A stretch of 41,302 nucleotides of DNA from Paludibacteraceae bacterium (GTDB lineage: Bacteria; Bacteroidota; Bacteroidia; Bacteroidales; Paludibacteraceae), in NCBI GenBank assembly GCA_905234835.1, contig CAJOIZ010000022.1, positions 1 to 41,302 on the forward strand, read 5' to 3'. Shown here one piece after another: positions 9,115 through 17,344 of the stretch; within the stretch, counting starts at the first letter, position 1; each line of letters begins with the position of its first letter. Below the pieces are notes generated by a model that worked only from the letters and a program-made list of their open reading frames with translations, was not told the DNA's origin and did not search any database. Both the position numbers and the translations under genes were made by a program.

Positions 9115-9200
9115 TTTTCAAAAAGAAAGAGGAATAATGGTGTGGAAATTTCAAAAAGAAAGAGGAATAATGGTATGGTAATTTCAAAAAGAAAGAGGAA
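9115..9200. repeat. 33-bp tandem repeat, 2.6 copies
   Basis: Three head-to-tail units start at 9115, 9148 and 9181; the third stops after 20 bases. Each contains TTTCAAAAAGAAAGAGGAA followed by TAATGGT. The array begins 27 bp upstream of the -7 box of the restriction-modification operon. Read on the plus strand it stays open and encodes SKRKRNNG repeats (open frame 9043-9267), but no other sign of a gene was seen. The spacer 8953-9272 otherwise holds only the -7 box and AT-rich DNA. Confidence 0.85.
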
Positions 9201-9272
9201 TTACCTTCTCTCTGCTGCTCTTGCTGGTACACATGTGTTCCAAATCATATTTATCTCGACGCGTTGAGAGTT

Positions 9273-10391
9273 TTAGTTATCTTTTATTTTCTTCTGCTTC
9301 TTCAGTTTATTTTCGAGGATGGTGCGTTGGACGATTTGCTCAATTTGGTAAGTGGCTACTCCAAGTGGGCGATCGAGACCACGGAAAGCCCATTCAACAG
9401 TAGTCTTATCCGCTTCGCGGCAGATAAGCAAACCGATAGTAGGTTTGTCATCGTCGGCTTTGAGCAGTTCATCAGCGGCAGAGACATAGAAATTGAGCTT
9501 GCCGACGAACTCAGGCATGAACTTAACCGATTTGAGTTCGACCACTATATAGCACTTAAGGCGCGTATGATAGAAAACCAAGTCCGGAACAAAGGTACTT
9601 CCGTCAGGCATAACCAGTTCCATCTGCCGCCCTACATAAGAGAATCCCTGACCCAGTTCAAGCAGGAACTGTGTGATATTGTTCACCAAAGCTTCCTCCA
9701 AATCGTCCTCGCTATGGTCTTGTTTGAGTTTGAGGAATCCAAGTTGGTACGGACTCTTCATAACCTCTTGTGCCAATTTCTGTTGCGGCAAGGTCATGGT
9801 GTCGGAGAAATTTGTGAGCGCACTACTATGACGCGCATAGAGGTTGCCTTTCATCTCATATTCCAACTCGCTACGACTCCAGTTGTAAGCAATCGTTTGT
9901 TTGATATAGAAAAGCGCCTCATCAACAGATTGACATTGCGTGATAATCTGGACATGATGAAACCAAGGGATTAACGCGAAATGCTCTGGCATATCCATTT
10001 CTGCAGCAGCTTGCTGCATTTTTGTCTTCGGCATTTCTGCAGCAACTTGCTGCATTTTTATAATTTGCTCATTATAAAACGAATACCACTTCTTCATATA
10101 TAGGATGTTCCGATATGAGAAGCCTGTTTCGTTGGGGAACATCTTCTTGAGGTCGAGGCTCAGTTGTTGCAGCACACCTGTGCCCCATTGGCTTTCGGCT
10201 TTGAGGGCAACGATGTCGCGACCAAGCGACCAATAGAACTCCAACATGGAGTGATTGACGCGCACAGCAGCCTTAATCTGACTCCTTTGGTACCGTTGTT
10301 TGAGTTCGCCAAGCCACTCGACGTACTTGTTGTCAGCGATGATGCCGTCACGTTTTACAAATTCCGGTTTGCTCTGTTCAATATTTGCCAT
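9273..10391 (-). CDS. DUF1016 (YhcG-type) PD-(D/E)XK nuclease-domain protein
   Basis: This 372-residue protein has the two YhcG parts. The N-terminal helical domain contains the family signature ending in the FSYRNILYMKKWY region. The C-terminal nuclease fold has Asp270 (VPDLVFY) and Glu285-Leu-Lys287 (VVELKS), the catalytic set of the PD-(D/E)XK fold. I chose the start at MANIEQSK. The frame is open further upstream to 10469, but that start would fall in the likely promoter. A 12-residue repeat (KMQQxAAEM) lies in the linker. Family members are common in defence islands, and nuclease activity is predicted only. Confidence 0.85.
   Translation of the reverse strand: MANIEQSKPEFVKRDGIIADNKYVEWLGELKQRYQRSQIKAAVRVNHSMLEFYWSLGRDIVALKAESQWGTGVLQQLSLDLKKMFPNETGFSYRNILYMKKWYSFYNEQIIKMQQVAAEMPKTKMQQAAAEMDMPEHFALIPWFHHVQIITQCQSVDEALFYIKQTIAYNWSRSELEYEMKGNLYARHSSALTNFSDTMTLPQQKLAQEVMKSPYQLGFLKLKQDHSEDDLEEALVNNITQFLLELGQGFSYVGRQMELVMPDGSTFVPDLVFYHTRLKCYIVVELKSVKFMPEFVGKLNFYVSAADELLKADDDKPTIGLLICREADKTTVEWAFRGLDRPLGVATYQIEQIVQRTILENKLKKQKKIKDN
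9997..10059. repeat. 36-bp in-frame tandem repeat inside the DUF1016 gene
   Basis: Two 27-bp cores, 9997-10023 and 10033-10059, differ at one base. Each contains ATTTCTGCAGCA and TTGCTGCATTTTT, and they start 36 bp apart. They encode KMQQAAAEM and KMQQVAAEM in the linker between the helical domain and the nuclease domain. Copy number could change by 12-residue steps without breaking the frame. Confidence 0.85.
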
Positions 10392-10466
10392 GTTTGTCTT
10401 ATTAAGCGGTTTTGTTATTTGAGCCAAGATGTATGTACACAATGGCGCATTATACAATATGCGGGG

Positions 10467-10474
10467 CAAAGGTT
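10467..10474 (-). promoter_or_regulatory. Possible -7 box of the DUF1016 gene
   Basis: The minus strand reads AACCTTTG, one mismatch from TAnnTTTG, about 75 bp before the chosen start at 10391. No clear -33 TTTG was found; 11-bp repeats occupy the region just upstream. Confidence 0.3.
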
Positions 10475-10493
10475 GGTTATATCATACTTTTTT

Positions 10494-10537
10494 CTATGCT
10501 ATCCCTATAGTATCCTATAAGTATCCCTATAGTGGTG
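10494..10537. repeat. 11-bp tandem repeat, four units
   Basis: Four consecutive 11-bp units at 10494, 10505, 10516 and 10527 follow the form YTATRSTATCC, and the last is diverged. They lie between the 3' end of the thioesterase gene and the probable promoter of the DUF1016 gene. Confidence 0.8.
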
Positions 10538-10546
10538 CTGCGGGTT

Positions 10547-11092
10547 TTAGGGGGTGAAGAGGCGGGGACGGTAGCGGGGGGTGGAAAGAGTGCGGGCAAT
10601 GACCTGCTCAAGGGTCAGGTCGTCGCCGACAGGCTCAGTAGAACGGAACTGCATCTCGCTGACCGCCTTGTCGCGGGAAAAAGCGAAATAGGTGCAGACA
10701 CACTCGATGCAGACGGTGTCCTCCGCATCGCGCAGTTCGGCACGCACCTTCGCCACATTATGGCTGAACGACTCCAGACGTCCGCGAAGAACGAGATAAG
10801 GATTGCCGGTAGAGACAGGACGGCGGTAACGGAGTTCCATCCTCCCCGTCACCGCCGCCGTGTCCAGTTTGCGGAAGACGACCCAGCCGCACACCTCGTC
10901 CATCAGGGTCGCCTGCACACCGCCATGCAGCGTGTTGACCCACGACTGGTGGTAAGCCGCCGGCTTCCATACCGAAACAATATCCTCCCCGTCCTCATAG
11001 AAAGTCATCTGACAGCCCATCGGATTGGTCGGACAGCATCCGTAGCACTGATAGCCCTCCACGTCCGACCACGGGTTGAGCAACTGTCTCAT
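10547..11092 (-). CDS. PaaI-type hotdog thioesterase
   Basis: The 181-residue protein is a hotdog-fold acyl-CoA thioesterase-like enzyme. It has a Cys-rich N-terminus (YQCYGCCPTNPMG), the loop LHGG at 55-58 and the helix ATLMDE with the probable catalytic Asp65/Glu66 pair, then the strand pattern RMELRYRRPV. Hydrolysis of an acyl-CoA thioester is predicted and the acyl group is unknown. It is the last gene of the recA operon, 8 bp after the DUF975 gene. The ~35-residue tail after the core is not part of the usual fold. Confidence 0.85.
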   Translation of the reverse strand: MRQLLNPWSDVEGYQCYGCCPTNPMGCQMTFYEDGEDIVSVWKPAAYHQSWVNTLHGGVQATLMDEVCGWVVFRKLDTAAVTGRMELRYRRPVSTGNPYLVLRGRLESFSHNVAKVRAELRDAEDTVCIECVCTYFAFSRDKAVSEMQFRSTEPVGDDLTLEQVIARTLSTPRYRPRLFTP

Positions 11093-11100
11093 ATCATACC

Positions 11101-11688
11101 TTATACATTCGTCGGGTCAATGAGTTCGCGGTAGAACTCCGCACGAGCAGTCAGGTGGTAGGGAGCAACAACAAACGCCAGCAAGCCGCCTGTCAGCAAT
11201 ACCAGCAGCCACCATCCGATGAACGACAAGTCGAGCATGAAGAGGTTCATCTTGTTGCCTTCCATGAGCCGCATACTCTCGTCAATCGCCTGCGAAGCAG
11301 TCATCTCGGGATTGTCGTGCAGGATATACGGCGCCATCGAATAGGAATACGCCTTGATGATGCCGGGGACGATGAGCAGGAGCGTCCAGAGGAAGATGAA
11401 GATGTCCATAAGCAGCATTACGAGGAACGTGCGCTCGAACTGCTCCTTGTAAACGGTGAACAGGTCCACCACCTCCATTTCCTTTTCCCCGCGTACCATC
11501 CGCAGGAACGCCACGGTGAAAGCATACTCCATCGGGAGGAGCAGAATAGTCAGCGCACCCCACGTGCAGGACGAGGCGCCCATAGCAATCAACACGTAAA
11601 CAAGCATCACTAATGCCGCCTGCAGCCACTTGCTTTCCATTGCCTGCCAGGCACGATTACGGAACTCGGATGAAGAAGAGTAAATCAT
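11101..11688 (-). CDS. DUF975 integral membrane protein
   Basis: The 195-residue protein has four or more membrane segments (about residues 23-40, 43-65, 88-110 and 152-175). It carries the DUF975 pattern: an N-terminal FRNRAWQAM, FERTFLVMLL, LLIVPGIIKAYSYSMAPYIL, then DNPEMTASQAIDESMRLMEGNK. The family is found in the cytoplasmic membrane of many bacteria; its function is not established. It lies 15 bp after tcdA and 8 bp before the thioesterase gene, so it is probably read from the recA promoter. Confidence 0.85.
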   Translation of the reverse strand: MIYSSSSEFRNRAWQAMESKWLQAALVMLVYVLIAMGASSCTWGALTILLLPMEYAFTVAFLRMVRGEKEMEVVDLFTVYKEQFERTFLVMLLMDIFIFLWTLLLIVPGIIKAYSYSMAPYILHDNPEMTASQAIDESMRLMEGNKMNLFMLDLSFIGWWLLVLLTGGLLAFVVAPYHLTARAEFYRELIDPTNV

Positions 11689-11703
11689 AGTTGTAATTGG
11701 TTT

Positions 11704-12420
11704 TTAGTTAAACATATAGTTAGTTGTTTGTTTTTGCAATGTTTGCAGAGCCAGTCCCGCGAGCATCATCCCGAACACGCCGACGACGGGTGCGACGGTG
11801 CCTTTGGTAATCCGCCCGCCGTCCTCCGAGCGGGCTTGCTCGGACGACCAGACACAGAGGAACTTGCGCTGCTCATACAGCCCTGTTGACTTCATCTTGC
11901 TGCGGATGGCACGTGCCAACGGGCAGCCTTCCACCTTCCTGAACTCGCTGCAGCGCACCTGCGTGGCATCCAGTTTGCGTCCCGCACCCATAGAGGACAG
12001 GAGGGGTATGCCCGCTTTGGTAGCCTCGTAGATGAGGCGCACCTTGCTTGTCACATTGTCGATTGCGTCTATCACCAGGTCATACTGCGTGAAGTCAAAC
12101 CCGCCATACGTCTGTTCGCCGTATTCGCAAGTGACGGTCCGCACGTCTGCCGCAGGGATGACTTGCAGCAGCCGCCGCCGCATCGCCTCCACTTTGGGTT
12201 CGCCTATGCAGTCCGCCGTGGCAACCAGCTGGCGGTTGAGGTTGGACTCCTGCACCGTGTCAAAATCCACCACGGTCAGATGCCCGACACCCGAGCGCAC
12301 CAGCGCCTCGGCAGCCCATCCGCCCACGCCGCCCACGCCGAAAAGGATGACGCGGGCGTTTTGAAGGCGCATGAAAGCGTCCTCCCCGATGAGCTGTATG
12401 GTCCGTTCAAAGGCTTCCAT
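11704..12420 (-). CDS. tcdA: tRNA threonylcarbamoyladenosine dehydratase
   Basis: The 238-residue protein belongs to the E1-like ThiF/MoeB superfamily. It shows the ATP-binding loop GVGGVGGWAAEAL at 28-40, DFDTVQESNLNRQ, and the DAIDNVTSK region. These, and the length, fit TcdA (YgdL/CsdL). That enzyme uses ATP to cyclise t6A37 of ANN-decoding tRNAs to ct6A. The start [12 protein letters not shown] was chosen because it matches the family N-terminus. The frame is open further upstream, but there it lies within the preceding gene. The start overlaps that gene by 14 bp. The E1-like fold is also used by ubiquitin-like activators in defence systems, but nothing else here suggests that. Confidence 0.88.
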   Translation of the reverse strand: MEAFERTIQLIGEDAFMRLQNARVILFGVGGVGGWAAEALVRSGVGHLTVVDFDTVQESNLNRQLVATADCIGEPKVEAMRRRLLQVIPAADVRTVTCEYGEQTYGGFDFTQYDLVIDAIDNVTSKVRLIYEATKAGIPLLSSMGAGRKLDATQVRCSEFRKVEGCPLARAIRSKMKSTGLYEQRKFLCVWSSEQARSEDGGRITKGTVAPVVGVFGMMLAGLALQTLQKQTTNYMFN

Positions 12421-13945
12421 CCGCAATGATTGATTCGGCGGCACGTATGCCGTCCAGAGCCGAAGAAGTGATGCCTCCCGCATAGCCGGCACCCTCTCCC
12501 GCCGGATAGAGCCACGGATGGCTGAGGCTGCGCAGGGTGTCGCGGTCGCGGTCAATGCGCACCGGCGAAGACGAACGGCTCTCCACACCCACCACCACCG
12601 CCTCGCGAGTCAGGTAGCCCGGATACTTGCGTCCGAAATCGCGGAACCCCTGACGCAGGGAAGCGCCTATCGGCGCGGGCAGCCACTCGTCCAGGCGCGA
12701 CGGGACAATGCCCGGCAGATACGAACACGCAGGCAGGTCAGCGGACGACCTGCCGTCCACAAAGTCCGTCAGCCGCTGTGCGGGAGCGACCGACGGCAGG
12801 CGGCCGTGAGAAGCCGCCAGATGCTCCAGTTCCTCCTGGAAACACAGACCCGCCAACGCGCCCTCTTTCGCATACGGCGCGTAATCGGCGGGCTGAAGGC
12901 TCACCACGATGCCCGAATTGGCGTATGGCGAGTTGCGCATGGAGTTGCTCATTCCGTTCACCACGCAGCCGTTCACATGTGTCCCGGCAGGCACTATATG
13001 CCCGCCCGGACACATGCAGAACGAGTAAACGCCCCGCGTCTGAGCGGAGGACTTGTCCGTCCGTACCTGCGTCACCAGCGAGTAGGAGGCGTGTCCGACC
13101 AGACCGACCGTCCGCTCCACTTCCTCTTGAGAGGCATCGCGGAGGTGGTACATCAGTCGGTCAATCAGCGCCTGGGGATGCTCCACGCGCACGCCCATCG
13201 CACAGCCCTTAGCGGACATCTGTACGCCCTCCCGGCACAGCAGCCGGTAGGTGTCGTGCGCCGAATGACCGATGGCAAGTATGGTGGGGACGCTTTTCCT
13301 GTTCAGCTCGTTCCACAACGGGAGGTCCAGTAGGGTGGAGAAACGCATTTCGCCTCCGCAGGCAATAATCGTCTCGCGCATGTTGCGTATGATGGCGGGC
13401 AGGCGGTCGCTGCCTATGTGCGCGTGCGTCTCGTAGAGAACCGTGTCGGCGGCACCGAAATGGTGAAACCACTCCATCACGCGCTGCATCTCCCCGCGTT
13501 TCTTGGAGCGCGAGAAGAGTTTGCCGTCGGAGAACGTGCCTGCGCCTCCCTCGCCGAAACAGTAATTGGACTCGCTGTCCAGCCCTTCGTTGCGGTTGAG
13601 GCGGGCAATGTCCAGCTTGCGGTCGCTGACAGGCTTGCCGCGCTCAATGAGTACGGGCTTGTAGCCGTCTTGCAACAGACGGAGAGCGGCAAACAGACCC
13701 GCCGGTCCCGTCCCGACAATCATCACCTCGCCCTTGCTGTCCGTATGGACATCCTGAAAGCGCGGCGGCTCATACAAGGGTATGGCGGCATCGTGGGCGA
13801 CCAGTTGGCCATGCTCGTCGCACAGCAGGCTCAACAGGACGTGCAGCCTTCGCTGACGAGCATCTACGGAGCGGCGCACCACACGGTAGGTGCGCTCCAT
13901 CTCCTGCGCCTGCTCGGGGGTCAGTATGAAAGTCTGTTCAATCAA
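12407..13945 (-). CDS. FAD-dependent oxidoreductase (COG2509 type)
   Basis: The 512-residue protein has an N-terminal ~70-residue extension, then a dinucleotide-binding loop [15 protein letters not shown] (GTGPAG at 78-83) and the ERG acidic end of the second strand. [16 protein letters not shown] and a C-terminal [23 protein letters not shown]-contact region are signatures of the COG2509 dehydrogenases, whose substrate is unknown. It overlaps recA by 4 bp and tcdA by 14 bp, which indicates coupled translation within the recA operon. Confidence 0.88.
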   Translation of the reverse strand: MIEQTFILTPEQAQEMERTYRVVRRSVDARQRRLHVLLSLLCDEHGQLVAHDAAIPLYEPPRFQDVHTDSKGEVMIVGTGPAGLFAALRLLQDGYKPVLIERGKPVSDRKLDIARLNRNEGLDSESNYCFGEGGAGTFSDGKLFSRSKKRGEMQRVMEWFHHFGAADTVLYETHAHIGSDRLPAIIRNMRETIIACGGEMRFSTLLDLPLWNELNRKSVPTILAIGHSAHDTYRLLCREGVQMSAKGCAMGVRVEHPQALIDRLMYHLRDASQEEVERTVGLVGHASYSLVTQVRTDKSSAQTRGVYSFCMCPGGHIVPAGTHVNGCVVNGMSNSMRNSPYANSGIVVSLQPADYAPYAKEGALAGLCFQEELEHLAASHGRLPSVAPAQRLTDFVDGRSSADLPACSYLPGIVPSRLDEWLPAPIGASLRQGFRDFGRKYPGYLTREAVVVGVESRSSSPVRIDRDRDTLRSLSHPWLYPAGEGAGYAGGITSSALDGIRAAESIIADGSL

Positions 13946-14979
13946 GCGTCTTGTGCGGTCTGCCCGTTCTGGTCAGCCTTTAGTTTCGCCATTATCTTGC
14001 TTTCAATCTCGTCACAGAGGTCGGGGTTCTCGCGTAGCACGTTCTTCACGGCTTCGCGTCCCTGGGCTATGCGGTTGCCTTCGTAACTATAGAAGCTGCC
14101 GCTCTTGGTCATGATGCCCATGTCTGTGCCGATGTCCACTATCTCGCCCACTTTGGATATGCCCTCGTTGAACATCAGGTCGAACTCCGCTTTGCGGAAT
14201 GGAGGTGCCACTTTGTTCTTCACTACCTTGACGCGCACCTGGTTGCCGATGACCTCCTCGCCGTTCTTAATAGCTGTTACGCGGCGGATATCCAGACGGA
14301 CGCTGGCGTAGAACTTCAGCGCGTTGCCGCCCGTAGTCGTTTCGGGGTTGCCGAACATCACGCCTATCTTCTCGCGCAACTGGTTGATAAAGATGCAGGT
14401 TGTCTGGGTCTTGTTGATGGTTGCGGTCAGTTTGCGCAGCGCCTGGCTCATCAGACGTGCTTGCAAGCCTACCTTGTTGTCACCCATGTCGCCCTCAATC
14501 TCCGCTTTCGGCGTGAGAGCTGCGACAGAGTCAATGACAATCAGGTCCACCGCGCTGGAGCGGATTAGTTCGTCGGCGATGTCCAGTGCCTGCTCGCCGC
14601 TGTCCGGCTGGGCAATCAGCAGGTTCTCCACGTCCACGCCCAGTTTCTCGGCGTAGAAACGGTCGAAAGCGTGCTCGGCATCGATAATGGCTGCGATGCC
14701 GCCTTGTTTCTGCACCTCCGCCATCGCATGGATAGCGAGTGTGGTCTTACCGCTTGATTCAGGACCATAAATCTCGATGACCCGTCCTCGAGGGTAGCCT
14801 CCCACGCCTAATGCGATGTTCAGTCCTACGCTGCCGGTCGGGATAACCGCCACATCCTCCACTTTGTTCTCGCCGAGACGCATGATGGCACCCTTGCCGA
14901 AATCCTTGTCTATCTTCGCCATCGCCAACTGAAGGGCTTTCAGTTTCTCCGCCGACGGCATTTTCTTTTCTTCTGCCAT
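13942..14979 (-). CDS. recA: Recombinase RecA
   Basis: The 345-residue protein is full-length RecA: Walker [10 protein letters not shown] at 72-80, DAEHAFD, the Walker B strand [10 protein letters not shown], loop L1 [25 protein letters not shown] (in part), [22 protein letters not shown] and a charged C-terminus. It forms the ATP-dependent filament on single-stranded DNA for homologous recombination and co-protease activity. It is the first gene of a five-gene minus-strand operon behind a perfect Bacteroidota promoter. No LexA-type operator was identified. Confidence 0.98.
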   Translation of the reverse strand: MAEEKKMPSAEKLKALQLAMAKIDKDFGKGAIMRLGENKVEDVAVIPTGSVGLNIALGVGGYPRGRVIEIYGPESSGKTTLAIHAMAEVQKQGGIAAIIDAEHAFDRFYAEKLGVDVENLLIAQPDSGEQALDIADELIRSSAVDLIVIDSVAALTPKAEIEGDMGDNKVGLQARLMSQALRKLTATINKTQTTCIFINQLREKIGVMFGNPETTTGGNALKFYASVRLDIRRVTAIKNGEEVIGNQVRVKVVKNKVAPPFRKAEFDLMFNEGISKVGEIVDIGTDMGIMTKSGSFYSYEGNRIAQGREAVKNVLRENPDLCDEIESKIMAKLKADQNGQTAQDA

Positions 14980-15025
14980 AGTATTGTTTGTTTTAATTGG
15001 TTATATCGTCATTCAATCACGGGGG

Positions 15026-15056
15026 CAAAGGTACTGCTTTTTCTGCAATATACAAA
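15026..15056 (-). promoter_or_regulatory. recA promoter
   Basis: Read on the minus strand this is TTTG (15053-15056), a 19-bp spacer and TACCTTTG (15026-15033), a perfect match to the Bacteroidota sigma factor consensus. The -7 box lies 46 bp before the recA start. Confidence 0.85.
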
Positions 15057-15140
15057 TAAATCTTACTTGATAGAATGGGAATGGATATGCACCCGTCAGT
15101 CATACGGTGAGGGTATCTGTGAACATGTGTCGAACAAGCA

Positions 15141-15195
15141 CTATCCTACGGCTATCCTTCGGTTATCCTACGGTTATCTTTCGGTTATCCTTCGG
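15141..15195. repeat. 11-bp tandem repeat, five units
   Basis: Five exact-length units at 15141, 15152, 15163, 15174 and 15185 follow YTATCYTWCGG. They lie upstream of the recA promoter in the 395-bp spacer between topB and recA. That spacer also holds the 14-bp array at 15231-15341 and no gene that I can support. Confidence 0.92.
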
Positions 15196-15230
15196 TGTTG
15201 CTTGCTGATTGGAGGCTTCGCTGTTGGGGA

Positions 15231-15341
15231 CTACGTGTTGGTGAGTACGTGTTGATGACTGCGTGTTAGTCACTACGTGTTAGTCACTTCGTGTTGGTGA
15301 CTACGTGTTGGGGAGTGAATGTTGGGCACTGCGTGTTGGGA
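15231..15341. repeat. 14-bp tandem repeat, eight units
   Basis: Eight units start every 14 bp from 15231 (the last is 13 bp), with the form CTACGTGTTGGTGA and substitutions. Neighbouring units create inverted repeats such as TAGTCAC..GTGACTA. The array begins 34 bp beyond the topB stop codon and is followed by the 11-bp array and the recA promoter. Confidence 0.9.
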
Positions 15342-15374
15342 ACCCGCCGGGTGTCAGAAGGGGGCGTACGGAGG

Positions 15375-17342
15375 TCAGAAGGGTTCGGCGTAAGTGCAGC
15401 CCTCGCGCCAACGGGAACAGCCGTAGCGGGTGTTGCCACGGATAATAATGCCCTTGCGGCAGACAGGACAGAGCATACCCGCCTTGTTGGTCTTGACCTC
15501 ACGGACTACATCGCAGGTCATCTGCTTCAACTCCTTCAGGAACTCCGCCGCCTCAAACTCGCCGCGCTCAATCTCGCGGAGTTTCTTCTCCCATCTGCCC
15601 GTCAGTTCGGCGGACTTCAATAGCGGGGATATGATGGTGTGTATCAGGCGTATGCCCGTTTCGGTGGCGTGAATGGACTTGCGTTCGCGGACGATGTATT
15701 TGCGCTGGAAGAGTTTCTCTATGATGGCTGCACGTGTGGACGGTCTGCCTATGCCGTTCTCTTTGAGTGCATCGCGCAGATCCTCATCGTCTACGGTTTT
15801 GCCTGCTGTCTCCATCGCCCGCAGGAGTGTCGCCTCGGTGTAGTACTTGGGCGGGGTGGTGGTGCGCTCGACGAGTTCGGGCGTGTGATCTCCGCTCTCG
15901 CCCTTGACAAAGTTCGGCAGCACCTTCTCCTTTTCGCCGTCCTTGTCTTCAGAGGGTTCGTCCGCAGCGTCCTCTTCGGCGGGCTTGTCCTCCGGCTTGT
16001 CCTTCTTGAAGACCTCGCGCCAGCCGGCAGAGATAATCTCCTTGCCAGTGACCTTGAACGGGACATCCTCCACGGCACCCAGTACGGTCGTCTGGCTGAT
16101 TTCGCAGTCGGGGTAGAAAGCGGCAATGAACCGCAGCGCCACGAGGTTGTACACCTTCTTTTCGTCCGCGTCCATGCGGTCGGGACGCTGGCCCGTGGGG
16201 ATGATGGCGTGGTGGTCGGTTACCTTCTTGTTGTCAAACACTTTCTTGGTCTTCGGCAGGCTGCCTTTGCCGTTCTTCCCGTCGGCTTTGAGCTGCAGCA
16301 ACGGCAAGGTCTGGGGATAGAAGTCTTTGATTCCCTGCAGGGTAGCGGGAATCTTGTCGTAGAGATCCTCGCTCAGGAAGGTCGTGTCCACACGGGGGTA
16401 GGTGGTGAGGCGTTTCTCGTAGAGCGACTGGATGAGCTGCAGCGTGCGCTCCGCCGTGAAGCCGTACTTCTTGTTGCACTCCACCTGAAGGCTGGTCAGG
16501 TCGAAGAGACGCGGCGCGCTCTCCTTGCCTTTCTTCTTCTCTACGGAGGTGATAACGAAGGGCTTGCCCTGTATCTTGCCGAGCCACTGCTGCCCTTCTT
16601 CGGGTGTCTTGATGGCATAGTCGTCCTCTTCGGCGGGGAGTTGGGCAGTGAAAAGGGTGTTGCGGTAGGTGGTTTTCAGTTCCCAATAGGTCCGCGGGCG
16701 GAAGTTCTCAATCTCCGCCTGCCGCTTGACGACCAATGCGAGAGTAGGGGTCTGGACGCGTCCGATGGAGAGTATCTGCCGGTCGCGTCCGTAGCCTTCG
16801 GCATAGCGCAAGGTGTAAGCGCGTGTGGCGTTCATGCCTAACAGCCAGTCGCCTATGGCGCGCATCAGCCCGGCTTCGTAGAGGTGCTGGTACGCCGACT
16901 GGTCCTTGAGGTTCTGAAACGCCTCGCGGATAGCCTCTTCGGTCAGCGAGGACACCCACAGCCGCTTGACCGGTACCTTGCAGCCCGCTTTCTGATAGAC
17001 CCACCGCTGGATGAGTTCGCCCTCCTGCCCGGCATCACCGCAGTTGATGACCTCGTCGGCTTGGGCAATCAGCCCTTTCAGGATATTGAACTGCTTCTGC
17101 ACGCCTTCGTTCTTGTCCACGTGGATGGCGAAGCGGTCAGGAATCATCGGGAGGGTGGACAGGTTCCATCCCTTCCATTGGGGGGTGTATTCATCGGGGG
17201 CGAAGAGACCGCACAGATGACCAAAGGTCCAACTGACACAATACCCGTTGCCCTCCATAAAGCCGTCGTGCGCATGGTTGGCACCCACCACCGACGCAAT
17301 ATACCGCCCTACGGAAGGCTTTTCGGCTACGCAGAGAATCAT
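15375..17342 (-). CDS. topB: DNA topoisomerase III (type IA)
   Basis: The 655-residue protein relaxes and decatenates DNA through a single-strand break. The N-terminal TOPRIM domain (ILCVAEKPSVGRYIA) has acidic residues in CGDAGQEGE (Asp103, Glu107). The transesterification Tyr315 is in TTYPRVDTTFLSEDLY. Residues ~450-480 are an acidic low-complexity insert (KPEDKPAEEDAADEPSEDK). The C-terminus ends in a four-cysteine zinc finger (CPVC..CSRWREGC). It starts 2 bp after the chain-length gene, so it is probably translated from the polysaccharide-export transcript. Confidence 0.93.
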   Translation of the reverse strand: MILCVAEKPSVGRYIASVVGANHAHDGFMEGNGYCVSWTFGHLCGLFAPDEYTPQWKGWNLSTLPMIPDRFAIHVDKNEGVQKQFNILKGLIAQADEVINCGDAGQEGELIQRWVYQKAGCKVPVKRLWVSSLTEEAIREAFQNLKDQSAYQHLYEAGLMRAIGDWLLGMNATRAYTLRYAEGYGRDRQILSIGRVQTPTLALVVKRQAEIENFRPRTYWELKTTYRNTLFTAQLPAEEDDYAIKTPEEGQQWLGKIQGKPFVITSVEKKKGKESAPRLFDLTSLQVECNKKYGFTAERTLQLIQSLYEKRLTTYPRVDTTFLSEDLYDKIPATLQGIKDFYPQTLPLLQLKADGKNGKGSLPKTKKVFDNKKVTDHHAIIPTGQRPDRMDADEKKVYNLVALRFIAAFYPDCEISQTTVLGAVEDVPFKVTGKEIISAGWREVFKKDKPEDKPAEEDAADEPSEDKDGEKEKVLPNFVKGESGDHTPELVERTTTPPKYYTEATLLRAMETAGKTVDDEDLRDALKENGIGRPSTRAAIIEKLFQRKYIVRERKSIHATETGIRLIHTIISPLLKSAELTGRWEKKLREIERGEFEAAEFLKELKQMTCDVVREVKTNKAGMLCPVCRKGIIIRGNTRYGCSRWREGCTYAEPF

Positions 17343-17344
17343 TA

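Noticed and set aside
9264..9974. 236-residue open frame opposite the DUF1016 gene
   Set aside because: Antisense to a gene with intact nuclease motifs and no features of its own.
11704..12420. E1-like protein as part of a CBASS-type or ubiquitin-like defence system
   Set aside because: Length, start and motifs fit TcdA, and it is inside the recA operon with no E2-like or cyclase partner.
12518..13333. 271-residue open frame opposite the FAD oxidoreductase gene
   Set aside because: His/Arg-rich composition typical of an antisense shadow; the true gene on the minus strand has clear family motifs.
15141..15341. CRISPR array
   Set aside because: Units are adjacent with no spacers, are too short and no cas gene is in the window. 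The same holds for 32641-32805.
15639..16841. 400-residue open frame opposite topB
   Set aside because: It lies wholly inside topB on the other strand, has no recognisable domain and reflects GC-rich codon positions.
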